A DNA stretch of 64,000 nt from an uncultured bacterium. Its GTDB lineage: Bacteria > Elusimicrobiota > Elusimicrobia > Elusimicrobiales > Elusimicrobiaceae. The DNA lies in contig CASEWB010000006.1 of NCBI GenBank assembly GCA_949291545.1, positions 434,001 through 498,000 of the forward strand, read 5' to 3'. The first letter of the stretch is position 1; every line of letters begins with the position of its first letter. A program made the position numbers and the translations under genes. Under the pieces are notes generated by a model that saw only the letters and a list, made by a program, of their open reading frames with translations, made no database searches and was not told where the DNA came from. Below, in pieces: positions 41,652 through 49,247 of this stretch.

Positions 41652-42820
41652 TACCACTGAATATCTTGATAGAAGGAAGTTTTTTCCTCTTTATCATAAA
41701 TTAAATACCGAAATTTGTTGCGCATATTAAATTCCGTGGGTTTGTTTTTGCGGTCTTCCAGCATAATCCGCACGAAACGCGTTTCCGGCAATTGCAGCAG
41801 CGAAACAATGGTGGATTGGGTCAATTTGTTCCCGGTGTCGTACCGCTCCACGGTTTGCCCCCGCGCATTTAGCGCTTCCACCGAGTGAATGTGCTCCGTG
41901 GTTTTGATGTCCCCCAGCACTACTTTGCCCGCTACCAGGGGAATATCGGCCGTTCCTTCGTGCTGCGCTTTCAGCAGATATTGCAAAAGTTGCACATTGG
42001 CCGCGTAGGTAATATCACGCCCCCATACACTGCCGCAGTGTACTCCGGCCACTTCCCCTTGTGTATTAATTAAAGGGGCGCCGCATAAACCGGGCCGGCT
42101 TTTGAGCGGGACGGCATAATCCGTACGCATAAAGCGGGAATTGTCTTTTTGCAGCTGTTGTTTGCCGGTGTAAACAAATTTGTGGGCGGAATAGCCCCCG
42201 GAGATAAAAACATCATACAACGGGGCCGGCTTGGCGGCTAAAGGCAACGGTTCAATGTCGGGGGGAAGTTGGTCCGGCAATTTTAACAAAGCAATATCGG
42301 ACACCATATTAGGCCCATACTGCACTACTTCGGCCGGAACGTCGATGCGTTTGCTGCCGTTATAAAAAACCAAAGACAGGCGGTTCCCCATTCCTTTGGC
42401 AATGTGTGCGGCGGTGGCGCCCCACACTTCTTCTTTCCCGTTGTAATGAGTTTTAAACACAAAGGCGGTAGCGGAGGGCTGCTGCTTTTCCGGCCAGCCT
42501 TCCAAGAAAGAAGAAAGAACTTTGGCAACGGATTGGCGCATATCTTTGGCTTGGAGAACTTGGGCCTGATGGGTAGCCAGCGAAGCGGCATTGGCCCGGG
42601 TGATAACAGCTGGCAAATTGCGCGAAAGAGCTGCCTGGCGCGCTGCGGCGGATACGGCGGTTCCCTGCAGGGCGCGGTCAGTAAGGGCGGATTTTCCAAA
42701 CGCCGTCTTTGCAGCTTGCGAAAAAGGAATTTTTTGGGCGCAAGCGTCATACGGCGGAACAAAAACCGCCAAAGAAACCAACGCAAGAGAATAAATAATA
42801 ATATAACGCTTCATATACAT
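41651..42820 (-). CDS. Exported chymotrypsin-fold cysteine protease, paralogue D (first gene of the array)
   Basis: A 389-residue protein with signal peptide (near DACA-Q), an Ala- and Gln-rich helical linker, protease domain and C-terminal domain. The triad positions are His139 (GATAAHIAK), Asp175 (VSDIALLKL) and Cys246 (RPGLCGAPLI). GVHCGS follows 15 residues after the Cys, as in paralogue A. The start is uncertain between ATG 42820 and ATG 42814; TACATT ends six bases before the latter. It heads the operon D-C-B-A. The longer frame to 42910 lacks a signal peptide at its start and is rejected. Confidence 0.8.
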   Translation of the reverse strand: MYMKRYIIIYSLALVSLAVFVPPYDACAQKIPFSQAAKTAFGKSALTDRALQGTAVSAAARQAALSRNLPAVITRANAASLATHQAQVLQAKDMRQSVAKVLSSFLEGWPEKQQPSATAFVFKTHYNGKEEVWGATAAHIAKGMGNRLSLVFYNGSKRIDVPAEVVQYGPNMVSDIALLKLPDQLPPDIEPLPLAAKPAPLYDVFISGGYSAHKFVYTGKQQLQKDNSRFMRTDYAVPLKSRPGLCGAPLINTQGEVAGVHCGSVWGRDITYAANVQLLQYLLKAQHEGTADIPLVAGKVVLGDIKTTEHIHSVEALNARGQTVERYDTGNKLTQSTIVSLLQLPETRFVRIMLEDRKNKPTEFNMRNKFRYLIYDKEEKTSFYQDIQW

Positions 42821-42908
42821 AATGTAGCGCTTTGCCTCTGCCAAAACCAGGGCCTTTTGACCCACAAAAACGGTCGTTTTGGACCTAGGGGCCTGTGGGC
42901 CTGCAAAC

Positions 42909-42937
42909 AAAAATCCCGCCGTTTGAAACGGCGGGAA
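42909..42937 (-). terminator. Terminator after glyA
   Basis: The stem TCCCGCCGTTT / AAACGGCGGGA reads on the minus strand into TTTTTG. It separates glyA from the protease operon. Confidence 0.9.
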
Positions 42938-42954
42938 GAGCAGAAGCGTGTTGT

Positions 42955-44202
42955 TTATTGCAAAGACGGATAAAGCGGAAATTTTTTCAAAAATTGCTTT
43001 ACCTGCCCGGCAATTTGCGCCAGGTAAGCGTCGTCCTGTGCGTGGGAAATGGCATCGTCAATAAACGCGGCGATTTGGGCCATATCGGCTTCTTTCATGC
43101 CGCGCGTGGTGACGGCCGGCGTCCCTAAACGCAGCCCACTGGTGACAAACGGTTTTTCCGGGTCAAACGGAATGGTGTTTTTGTTGGCGGTGATGCCGGC
43201 TTTGTCCAACGCGGCTTCGGCCGCCTTGCCGGTGAGCCCTTTGGAGCGCAAATCAATGCACATCACATGGCAGTCCGTCCCGCCGGCCACCAAGCGGTAG
43301 CCGCGGGCAAGGAGCTGTTTGGCCAGTTCCTGCGCGTTTAATTTAATTTGATGTTGGTAGGCTTTAAATTCCGGTTTTAACGCTTCCCCAAAGCAAACGG
43401 CTTTGCCCGCGATAACGTGCATCAGCGGGCCGCCCTGCGTGCCGGGAAATACGGCCGAGTTGATGGCTTTGGCCAGCTTTTCTTTGCACAAAATAAGCCC
43501 GCCGCGCGGCCCGCGCAAGGTTTTGTGCGTGGTGGTGGTGACGACGTCTGCATACGGGAACGGATTGGGATATTCACCCGCCGCAATCAGCCCGGCGTAG
43601 TGCGCTACGTCGCACGCTAGGTATGCCCCGCACGAGTCGGCAATTTCGCGCAGGCGTTTCCAGTCAAACACGCGCGAATAGTTGGAGGCTCCCGCCATAA
43701 TGAGTTTGGGTTTGTGTTCCAAGGCCAGCTTGGCGGCTTCGTCGTAGTCGATTTCTTCCGTATCGGGGCGGACGTTCATGGCAATAATGTTGTAGAGTTT
43801 GCCCGAAAAGTTCATTGGGTGCCCGTGTGTTAAGTGCCCGCCGTGGGACAAGTTTAACCCCAGCACGGTGTCTCCCGGCTGCAAAAGGGCAAAATACACC
43901 GCCATATTGGCCTGCGCGCCGGAGTGGGGCTGCACGTTGGCGTGTTCGGCGTGAAAAAGCTGTTTGGCGCGGTCGATGGCCAGTTGTTCCACTTCGTCTA
44001 CAAATTCGCAGCCGCCGTAGTAACGTTTGGCAGGATATCCTTCGGCGTATTTGTTGGTAAGGATAGAGCCTTGGGCTTGCATGACCGCTAAAGAGGTGAA
44101 ATTTTCCGAAGCAATCAGTTCCAATTTTTCGCGTTGGCGGGCCAGTTCTTTAGCTACGGAAGCAAACACGGCCGGGTCGGTTTTTTGAAGATCAGGATAC
44201 AT
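42955..44202 (-). CDS. glyA: Serine hydroxymethyltransferase
   Basis: A 415-residue PLP enzyme interconverting serine and glycine with transfer of a one-carbon unit to tetrahydrofolate. The PLP-lysine motif is [16 protein letters not shown]; other hallmarks are [24 protein letters not shown] and [13 protein letters not shown] 44202 has AAGGAG at proper spacing, so the 16-residue upstream extension is rejected. The gene is divergent from the deoxyhypusine-synthase-family gene. Confidence 0.97.
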   Translation of the reverse strand: MYPDLQKTDPAVFASVAKELARQREKLELIASENFTSLAVMQAQGSILTNKYAEGYPAKRYYGGCEFVDEVEQLAIDRAKQLFHAEHANVQPHSGAQANMAVYFALLQPGDTVLGLNLSHGGHLTHGHPMNFSGKLYNIIAMNVRPDTEEIDYDEAAKLALEHKPKLIMAGASNYSRVFDWKRLREIADSCGAYLACDVAHYAGLIAAGEYPNPFPYADVVTTTTHKTLRGPRGGLILCKEKLAKAINSAVFPGTQGGPLMHVIAGKAVCFGEALKPEFKAYQHQIKLNAQELAKQLLARGYRLVAGGTDCHVMCIDLRSKGLTGKAAEAALDKAGITANKNTIPFDPEKPFVTSGLRLGTPAVTTRGMKEADMAQIAAFIDDAISHAQDDAYLAQIAGQVKQFLKKFPLYPSLQ

Positions 44203-44354
44203 ACGGGGCACTCCTTGGGCGGGAGCACAGAAAAAGAACCTTTGTGCCATAATTTTCCGCCGCGAATTTTTTATAATTTTTCTATGAAAATCTGTTGTTA
44301 TTTAATATAATTTACTAAATAGAAGTAAATAAATCCAGCAGAGGTGTAAAAGAA

Positions 44355-45431
44355 ATGGCAAAACTTACCAAAAAAGACTTTCTCAAAGACACCATCAAAC
44401 ACATTGACTTGAAAAAATACAATGTGGTTCCTATGGTGGAAGCCTTTGGGAGCATGGCCTATGCGTCCCGCGAAGTGGCCAGAGCGAGCAAAATCTATAA
44501 CATGATGCTTTCCGACAAGAAATGCTCCGTCATTTTGTGCATCGCGGGGTCGCTCGTATCCGCCGGCCTGAAAAAAGTAGTGGTGGATATGATTCAAAAC
44601 AACATGGTAGACGCGATTGTTTCCAACGGCGCCAACATCGTAGACCAGGACTTCTTTGAAGCATTAGGCTACAAACATTACATCGGCACTCCCTATAACG
44701 CCGACGACAATTTGCTGCGCGACTTGCACATTGACCGCATCTACGACACCTATATCGACGAAGACCAGCTCAAAGAATGCGACGAAACGATCCACAAAAT
44801 CTGCAACTATTTGGAACCCCGCCCCTATTCTTCCCGCGAATTTATTTGGGAAATGGGCAAATGGCTGGAGAAAAAAGGCAAAGGCAAAGATTCTATCGTT
44901 TATAACGCGTACAAATACGGCGTGCCCGTGTTCGTGCCGGCGTTTTCCGACTGCTCGGCCGGTTTCGGCTTTGTAGCCCACCAGACCGAACACCCGGAAG
45001 CCCATGTGTCTATCGACAGCGCCAAAGACTTCTTGGAACTGACCAAAATCAAAATCAAAGCCAAAGAAACCGGCCTTATGATGTTCTCCGGCGGCGTACC
45101 GAAAAACTTTGCGCAGGATACCGTTGTGGCGGCCGAAATTTTGGGCGCCGACGCTCCGATGCACAAATACGCTGTACAGATTACCGTAGCCGACGTGCGC
45201 GACGGTGCGCTCTCCGGCTCCACCCTCAAAGAAGCTTCTTCTTGGGGTAAAGTTTCCACCGCGCTGGAACAGATGGTTTACGGCGAATGCACCACGCTGA
45301 TTCCGCTCATCATCGGTTACGGCTACCACAAAGGCGCGTGGAAAAAACGCAAAGCAGCCAACTACGTCAAGTTCCTCCAGGACGAAGACGCCAAAGTGGC
45401 TGCGCTGAAAGCCAAAAAAGCGAAAAAATAA
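44355..45431 (+). CDS. Deoxyhypusine synthase-family protein
   Basis: A 358-residue NAD-dependent enzyme of the deoxyhypusine synthase fold. The reactive lysine is Lys299 in EASSWGKV, matching the SWGK of the eukaryotic enzyme, and the NAD/spermidine regions appear as AGSLVSAGL, SNGANIVDQD and FSGGVPKNF. The eukaryotic and archaeal substrate eIF5A is not known in bacteria, so bacterial members more likely transfer the aminobutyl group to a small amine, for example making homospermidine. The arginine decarboxylase and agmatinase genes at the left end give a putrescine source. The substrate is inferred. Confidence 0.85.
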   Translation: MAKLTKKDFLKDTIKHIDLKKYNVVPMVEAFGSMAYASREVARASKIYNMMLSDKKCSVILCIAGSLVSAGLKKVVVDMIQNNMVDAIVSNGANIVDQDFFEALGYKHYIGTPYNADDNLLRDLHIDRIYDTYIDEDQLKECDETIHKICNYLEPRPYSSREFIWEMGKWLEKKGKGKDSIVYNAYKYGVPVFVPAFSDCSAGFGFVAHQTEHPEAHVSIDSAKDFLELTKIKIKAKETGLMMFSGGVPKNFAQDTVVAAEILGADAPMHKYAVQITVADVRDGALSGSTLKEASSWGKVSTALEQMVYGECTTLIPLIIGYGYHKGAWKKRKAANYVKFLQDEDAKVAALKAKKAKK

Positions 45432-45437
45432 CTTGTA

Positions 45438-46292
45438 ATGCGACTGAAAACCGCGTTTATCAGTTTAATCCTGCTGATCTGCCCGTGTGCGTTATGCTAC
45501 GGGCAGCTCAGTTTTTCGGGGGTAAACGGGGAGCGCGGTTACGCCGCTTTGCGGGCGCATTACCGGTTGGATTTGGATAATGGATTTGTTTTTACCCCGA
45601 TGTACGGCTATTACCGTATGACGGACAAAGAAATTGACGAAGCCGGCTCTACGTCCCGCTACGGGCTGGAAGCTTCGTATGAATTAAACGATGCGTGGAA
45701 TGTGCTGGCGGAAGGATTTTGGCAGCCGCAGGCCGTGGGGTATCAGGCGGTAGGGTATGCCGCCGGAATAGGGTGGAAACCGTTTTATCGGTGGGGGATT
45801 TTGTCCCGTCCGCTTTTGCTGGGGTATGTAGGGCAAACGCGGTACCGTACTTATGTAGATAAGCAAGGCAACGATTTGCCCGGCGGCGCGTTTGGCGAAG
45901 TGGAAACCGCCGCATATGTGCAGGCCGCAGCCGATGCCGGAAACTTTAATTTGAAAGCCGCCTGGCAGAAAGTGATAGAATATAGTAGCAAGCCGCCGGC
46001 CCATGTAACATTCAGCTGGGCCAATATCCCTTTTATGACGGCGGTTGTGCAAGGTTTTGTAAAAGAAGCCGCTGCCGTGCGGATTAGCTACCGTACGGAA
46101 TATATTACGCCGTATGCATCGTTGGCGCGCTACCGCTACAACGAACTGAGCGATACGGCGGCGGCAGTAAGCGCGGGGCTTCATTTACATTTGGGGGAAA
46201 TGTCCCTCTCCGGCGGGGTGGAAGTGTTTGAGCCCCGGCGGGAAGCCAACCGCAAGACGTATTTTTCGATGTCTGCCGAAGTAGAATTTTAA
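45438..46292 (+). CDS. Putative outer-membrane beta-barrel protein
   Basis: A 284-residue protein with a signal peptide (cleavage near CYGQ) and repeated amphipathic strands such as YAALRAHYRLDLDNGFVFTPMYGYYRM and KTYFSMSAEVEF, ending in the C-terminal Phe expected of barrel proteins. It starts seven bases after the deoxyhypusine-synthase-family gene and probably shares its transcript. No family-level function is recognisable. Confidence 0.7.
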   Translation: MRLKTAFISLILLICPCALCYGQLSFSGVNGERGYAALRAHYRLDLDNGFVFTPMYGYYRMTDKEIDEAGSTSRYGLEASYELNDAWNVLAEGFWQPQAVGYQAVGYAAGIGWKPFYRWGILSRPLLLGYVGQTRYRTYVDKQGNDLPGGAFGEVETAAYVQAAADAGNFNLKAAWQKVIEYSSKPPAHVTFSWANIPFMTAVVQGFVKEAAAVRISYRTEYITPYASLARYRYNELSDTAAAVSAGLHLHLGEMSLSGGVEVFEPRREANRKTYFSMSAEVEF

Positions 46293-46304
46293 CCGGAGGT
46301 CCTT

Positions 46305-46745
46305 GTGCCCATAACCAATTTGCGTTGCAATATAGACGAAGATGTTTTCTCGCTGACGGTATTTATCACCCGCCTGCTGACGGGCGGCGTATTGCTGTAT
46401 GTATCGGTGGGGTGTTTGCTTTTTTACCGGGAATACCTATACAACGCTACCGCCATTGGGCTGCCGTTGCCGGTGCCGGTGGGATTGGCGGTGTTGGTGG
46501 CGGAGCTCTTTTTAGGGTTATTTTTGATTTTAGGTTGGTTCACCCGTCCGGCGGCGGCGCTTTCCATTTTATGCACGGCGGCGATGGGCGTCATTTTCTT
46601 TGCGGCGGATATTAATAAATTATATGTGGCCTTATTGGTGTTGCTGGCGGCTTCCCTTTTGCCGGCGGCTATGCTGGGACCCGGGAAAATAAGTTTGGAT
46701 TATAAGCACGCGGTGCGCCGCGCACAGAAAATATACAGAGGTTAG
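46305..46745 (+). CDS. DoxX-like membrane protein
   Basis: A 146-residue protein with four hydrophobic segments. The order RLLTGGVLLYVSVGCLLF, VGLAVLVAELFLGLFLILGWFTRPAAAL, MGVIFFAAD resembles the DoxX family (quinone-linked or redox membrane proteins). The start is GTG 46305, with GGAGG five bases upstream. It lies between a barrel protein and dnaX. The role is unknown. Confidence 0.7.
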   Translation: MPITNLRCNIDEDVFSLTVFITRLLTGGVLLYVSVGCLLFYREYLYNATAIGLPLPVPVGLAVLVAELFLGLFLILGWFTRPAAALSILCTAAMGVIFFAADINKLYVALLVLLAASLLPAAMLGPGKISLDYKHAVRRAQKIYRG

Positions 46746-46748
46746 TTT

Positions 46749-48650
46749 ATGGAAATGTTCGACGAAAAAAATCAATATGTCAGTTTAGCCAACAAGTACC
46801 GCCCCCAAAAATTTGAAGATATGGTGGGTCAGGAAAGCATTTCCAAAACGCTTCAAAACGCGCTGAAGCTGGGCCGTATTGCGCACGCTTATTTGTTTTA
46901 CGGTCCGCGCGGCTGCGGCAAAACCACCACGGCGCGTATTTTGGCCAAAGCGCTGAACTGCACCGGGAATGGAAACGGCAAACCCACCGCAGAACCGTGC
47001 GGGCAGTGCCCGCAGTGTTTGGAAATTGCCCAAAGCGCCGATATGGACGTGCTGGAGCTGGACGCCGCCAGCAATACGCAGGTGGAAAAAGTGCGCGAAG
47101 CTATTATTGATACCGTAGCGCTGGCTGCCTCGCGCGACCGCTTTAAAGTGTTTATCTTGGACGAAGTCCATATGCTTTCGGCCAGTTCTTTTAATGCCCT
47201 TTTAAAAACCATCGAGGAACCGCCTGCCCATGTGGTGTTTATCTTGGCCACCACGGAAAAGCACAAAGTGCCCGCCACTATCGTCAGCCGCTGCCAAACT
47301 TTCCGCTTCCGCCCGATTACGGTGGACGAAATCAGCAGCCATTTATTGGATCTGGCCGGCGCGGAAAATATTGATTTGACGCCCGGTGCGGCCAAAATTA
47401 TTGCCAAAAACGCCGGCGGCGCTATGCGCGATGCGCTGACACTGTTGGACCGCGCCATTGCCTATTCCGGCGACAGAATCGACGAAAAACTGGTAGGCGA
47501 AATGCTGGGGCTTACCCCGGACGAACTGTTAAAACAGGCGGTGGAAGCGTTGGTCAAAAAAGACGGCGCCGCACTGCACCGCGTGTTTGAAACCTTGCAG
47601 GAAGAAGGGTTTGACGCCAATTCGTTTTTGAAAGATTTAAAAAACACATTAGGCGATTTGTTCTATTTTTCGCTGGGGCAAGGCAGCGAACCGTTTGAAG
47701 GCGCCTCGGCGGTACTTTCGGGGGTTTCTTCCGGTTTTCTGGCCCAGCTTTCGCGCAAGATTAACAAAATTATTGAAGAAGTAAAATTTTCGGATAATGC
47801 CTTAGTCAGCGCGGAAGTAGGTATGTTTACGGTGATGGACAGCTGTTTGGATATTGACGCGTTTGTCCGCCGCTTGGAAGCCCTGGAGCGCGGGGAAGCG
47901 CTTGCGCCTGCGGGCCCGGCGGCAGGAAGCCGTCCGGCCTCGTCTGCCGCACCTAAACCAGCTGTTCAAAAGCCAGCTTCGTCCGCGCGCACGTCTGCTG
48001 CTCCGCGCACGCAAGTCCAAACAACCCCGGCTGAGGCAAAACCGGCGGTTTCCCGCCCGGCGCCTGTTGCCGCACCCTCCTTGAACGAGATTTTGGCCGA
48101 AGAGGAGGCCGAGGAAGATTTGTCCGCCCCGGCGGCCCCGGTTGTCAGCCGGGCTGTCAGCAACCGCCAGATTTGGGACAAAATGCTCAAACAATTTGAG
48201 AAAAGCCCCTTTGTGTACGATGTAATGACCAATTGCACGGTTACGTTTGGCGAAAACGAATGGACGCTGTGTTTTGCCCCCGGGAAAGAGTTCTATCAAA
48301 TCCCGGCGCAAAACAAATTGCCGGATTTGGAACAAGCCGCCCAAAAAATCAGCGGCCGTGTGATTAAAATCAAACTGGCCGCCGCGGCGGAAGCTGCCCC
48401 GGCGCCCGCTGTGCCGGCTGCCAAGCCGGCGGCTAAGAAAGGGGCGTCCCGCCCCGCCGCCAAATCGGCCGCTGCCCCAGCGGCTGCTTCGGGCGTAAGT
48501 GCCGCCAAGCCGACGGCGATTTCGGACGAGGAACCGTTTGTAAACGCTAATTTCGAGGCGGACGCCGCAGGCGGAGTAATATCGGCGGAAAATACGCCGG
48601 AAGAAGTGAAAGAAATTTTGGATATTTTCCCTGGGGAGTTGCTTGCCTAG
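46749..48650 (+). CDS. dnaX: DNA polymerase III subunits gamma and tau
   Basis: A 633-residue AAA+ clamp-loader ATPase. The Walker A motif is GPRGCGKTTTA, the zinc module is CGQCPQCLE with an upstream Cys, Walker B is FILDEVHMLS and the sensor is TTEKHKVPATIVSRC. The long Ala- and Pro-rich stretches near residues 380-440 and 545-590 separate domains III to V. Full-length tau is encoded in one frame. A slippery-looking T TTA AAA AAC near codon 297 is noted but not accepted as a gamma-frameshift site. recR follows after three bases. Confidence 0.95.
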   Translation: MEMFDEKNQYVSLANKYRPQKFEDMVGQESISKTLQNALKLGRIAHAYLFYGPRGCGKTTTARILAKALNCTGNGNGKPTAEPCGQCPQCLEIAQSADMDVLELDAASNTQVEKVREAIIDTVALAASRDRFKVFILDEVHMLSASSFNALLKTIEEPPAHVVFILATTEKHKVPATIVSRCQTFRFRPITVDEISSHLLDLAGAENIDLTPGAAKIIAKNAGGAMRDALTLLDRAIAYSGDRIDEKLVGEMLGLTPDELLKQAVEALVKKDGAALHRVFETLQEEGFDANSFLKDLKNTLGDLFYFSLGQGSEPFEGASAVLSGVSSGFLAQLSRKINKIIEEVKFSDNALVSAEVGMFTVMDSCLDIDAFVRRLEALERGEALAPAGPAAGSRPASSAAPKPAVQKPASSARTSAAPRTQVQTTPAEAKPAVSRPAPVAAPSLNEILAEEEAEEDLSAPAAPVVSRAVSNRQIWDKMLKQFEKSPFVYDVMTNCTVTFGENEWTLCFAPGKEFYQIPAQNKLPDLEQAAQKISGRVIKIKLAAAAEAAPAPAVPAAKPAAKKGASRPAAKSAAAPAAASGVSAAKPTAISDEEPFVNANFEADAAGGVISAENTPEEVKEILDIFPGELLA

Positions 48651-48653
48651 TTT

Positions 48654-49247
48654 ATGAAAAGTTTGGACCGTTTTATCCGTGCGTTAAGGCGTCTGCCCGG
48701 CGTAGGCCCGCGGCAGGCGGAGCGTTTTGCCGCGTATTTTTTGCGTGCGTCGCAGGGAGAAACGGAAGAATTCGTCAATGCGCTTTTGTCTATTAAACAG
48801 GACATTAAACTCTGCCCGGTGTGTTTTAACTATTGCGAAGACGGCCTGTGTGATATCTGCCGCGACCCGGACCGCGACCAAGGCCTTATCTGCGTGGTGG
48901 AAGACCCGCAGGACGTGGAATCGCTGGAAAAAACCGGCGCGTATAAAGGGCTGTACCATGTGTTGCACGGGGCTATTTCGCCTATGGACGGACGCGGGGC
49001 AGAACAAGTAAAAGTGCGCGAACTATTGCAGCGGGTACAGCAAGCCAAAACCCCGGTGCGGGAAGTGATTATCGCCACCGACCCCGACAGCGAAGGCGAA
49101 ACGACGGCTTTGTATTTGGCGGATTTATTGCGCGGCTTGGTCGGACAGGTGACGCGCATCGGCTACGGCGTGCCGCTGGGCGGCGACATTGATTATATAG
49201 ACGAAATGACGTTGGGATACTCTTTAAAAGGCCGTACCAAACTCTAA
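48654..49247 (+). CDS. recR: Recombination mediator RecR
   Basis: A 197-residue protein acting with RecO in RecFOR-type gap repair. The helix-hairpin-helix LRRLPGVGPRQAERFA is at residues 11-25, the zinc finger Cys residues are 54, 57, 66 and 69, and the TOPRIM domain starts at LICVVEDPQDVESLEKTG. The Walker-like tail GVPLGGDIDYIDEMTL is typical. dnaX-recR linkage is common. Its stop overlaps the comEC-like start (TAATG). Confidence 0.97.
   Translation: MKSLDRFIRALRRLPGVGPRQAERFAAYFLRASQGETEEFVNALLSIKQDIKLCPVCFNYCEDGLCDICRDPDRDQGLICVVEDPQDVESLEKTGAYKGLYHVLHGAISPMDGRGAEQVKVRELLQRVQQAKTPVREVIIATDPDSEGETTALYLADLLRGLVGQVTRIGYGVPLGGDIDYIDEMTLGYSLKGRTKL

Noticed and set aside
41652..41657. GTG start for protease paralogue C
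   Set aside because: The ATG at 41651 overlaps the stop of paralogue D in the same TAATG pattern as the next junction.
47636..47645. Slippery T TTA AAA AAC sequence in dnaX that could give a frameshifted gamma subunit
   Set aside because: A -1 shift here would end the protein about 18 codons later at roughly 315 residues, inside domain III, and I see no downstream stem-loop or internal Shine-Dalgarno stimulator.
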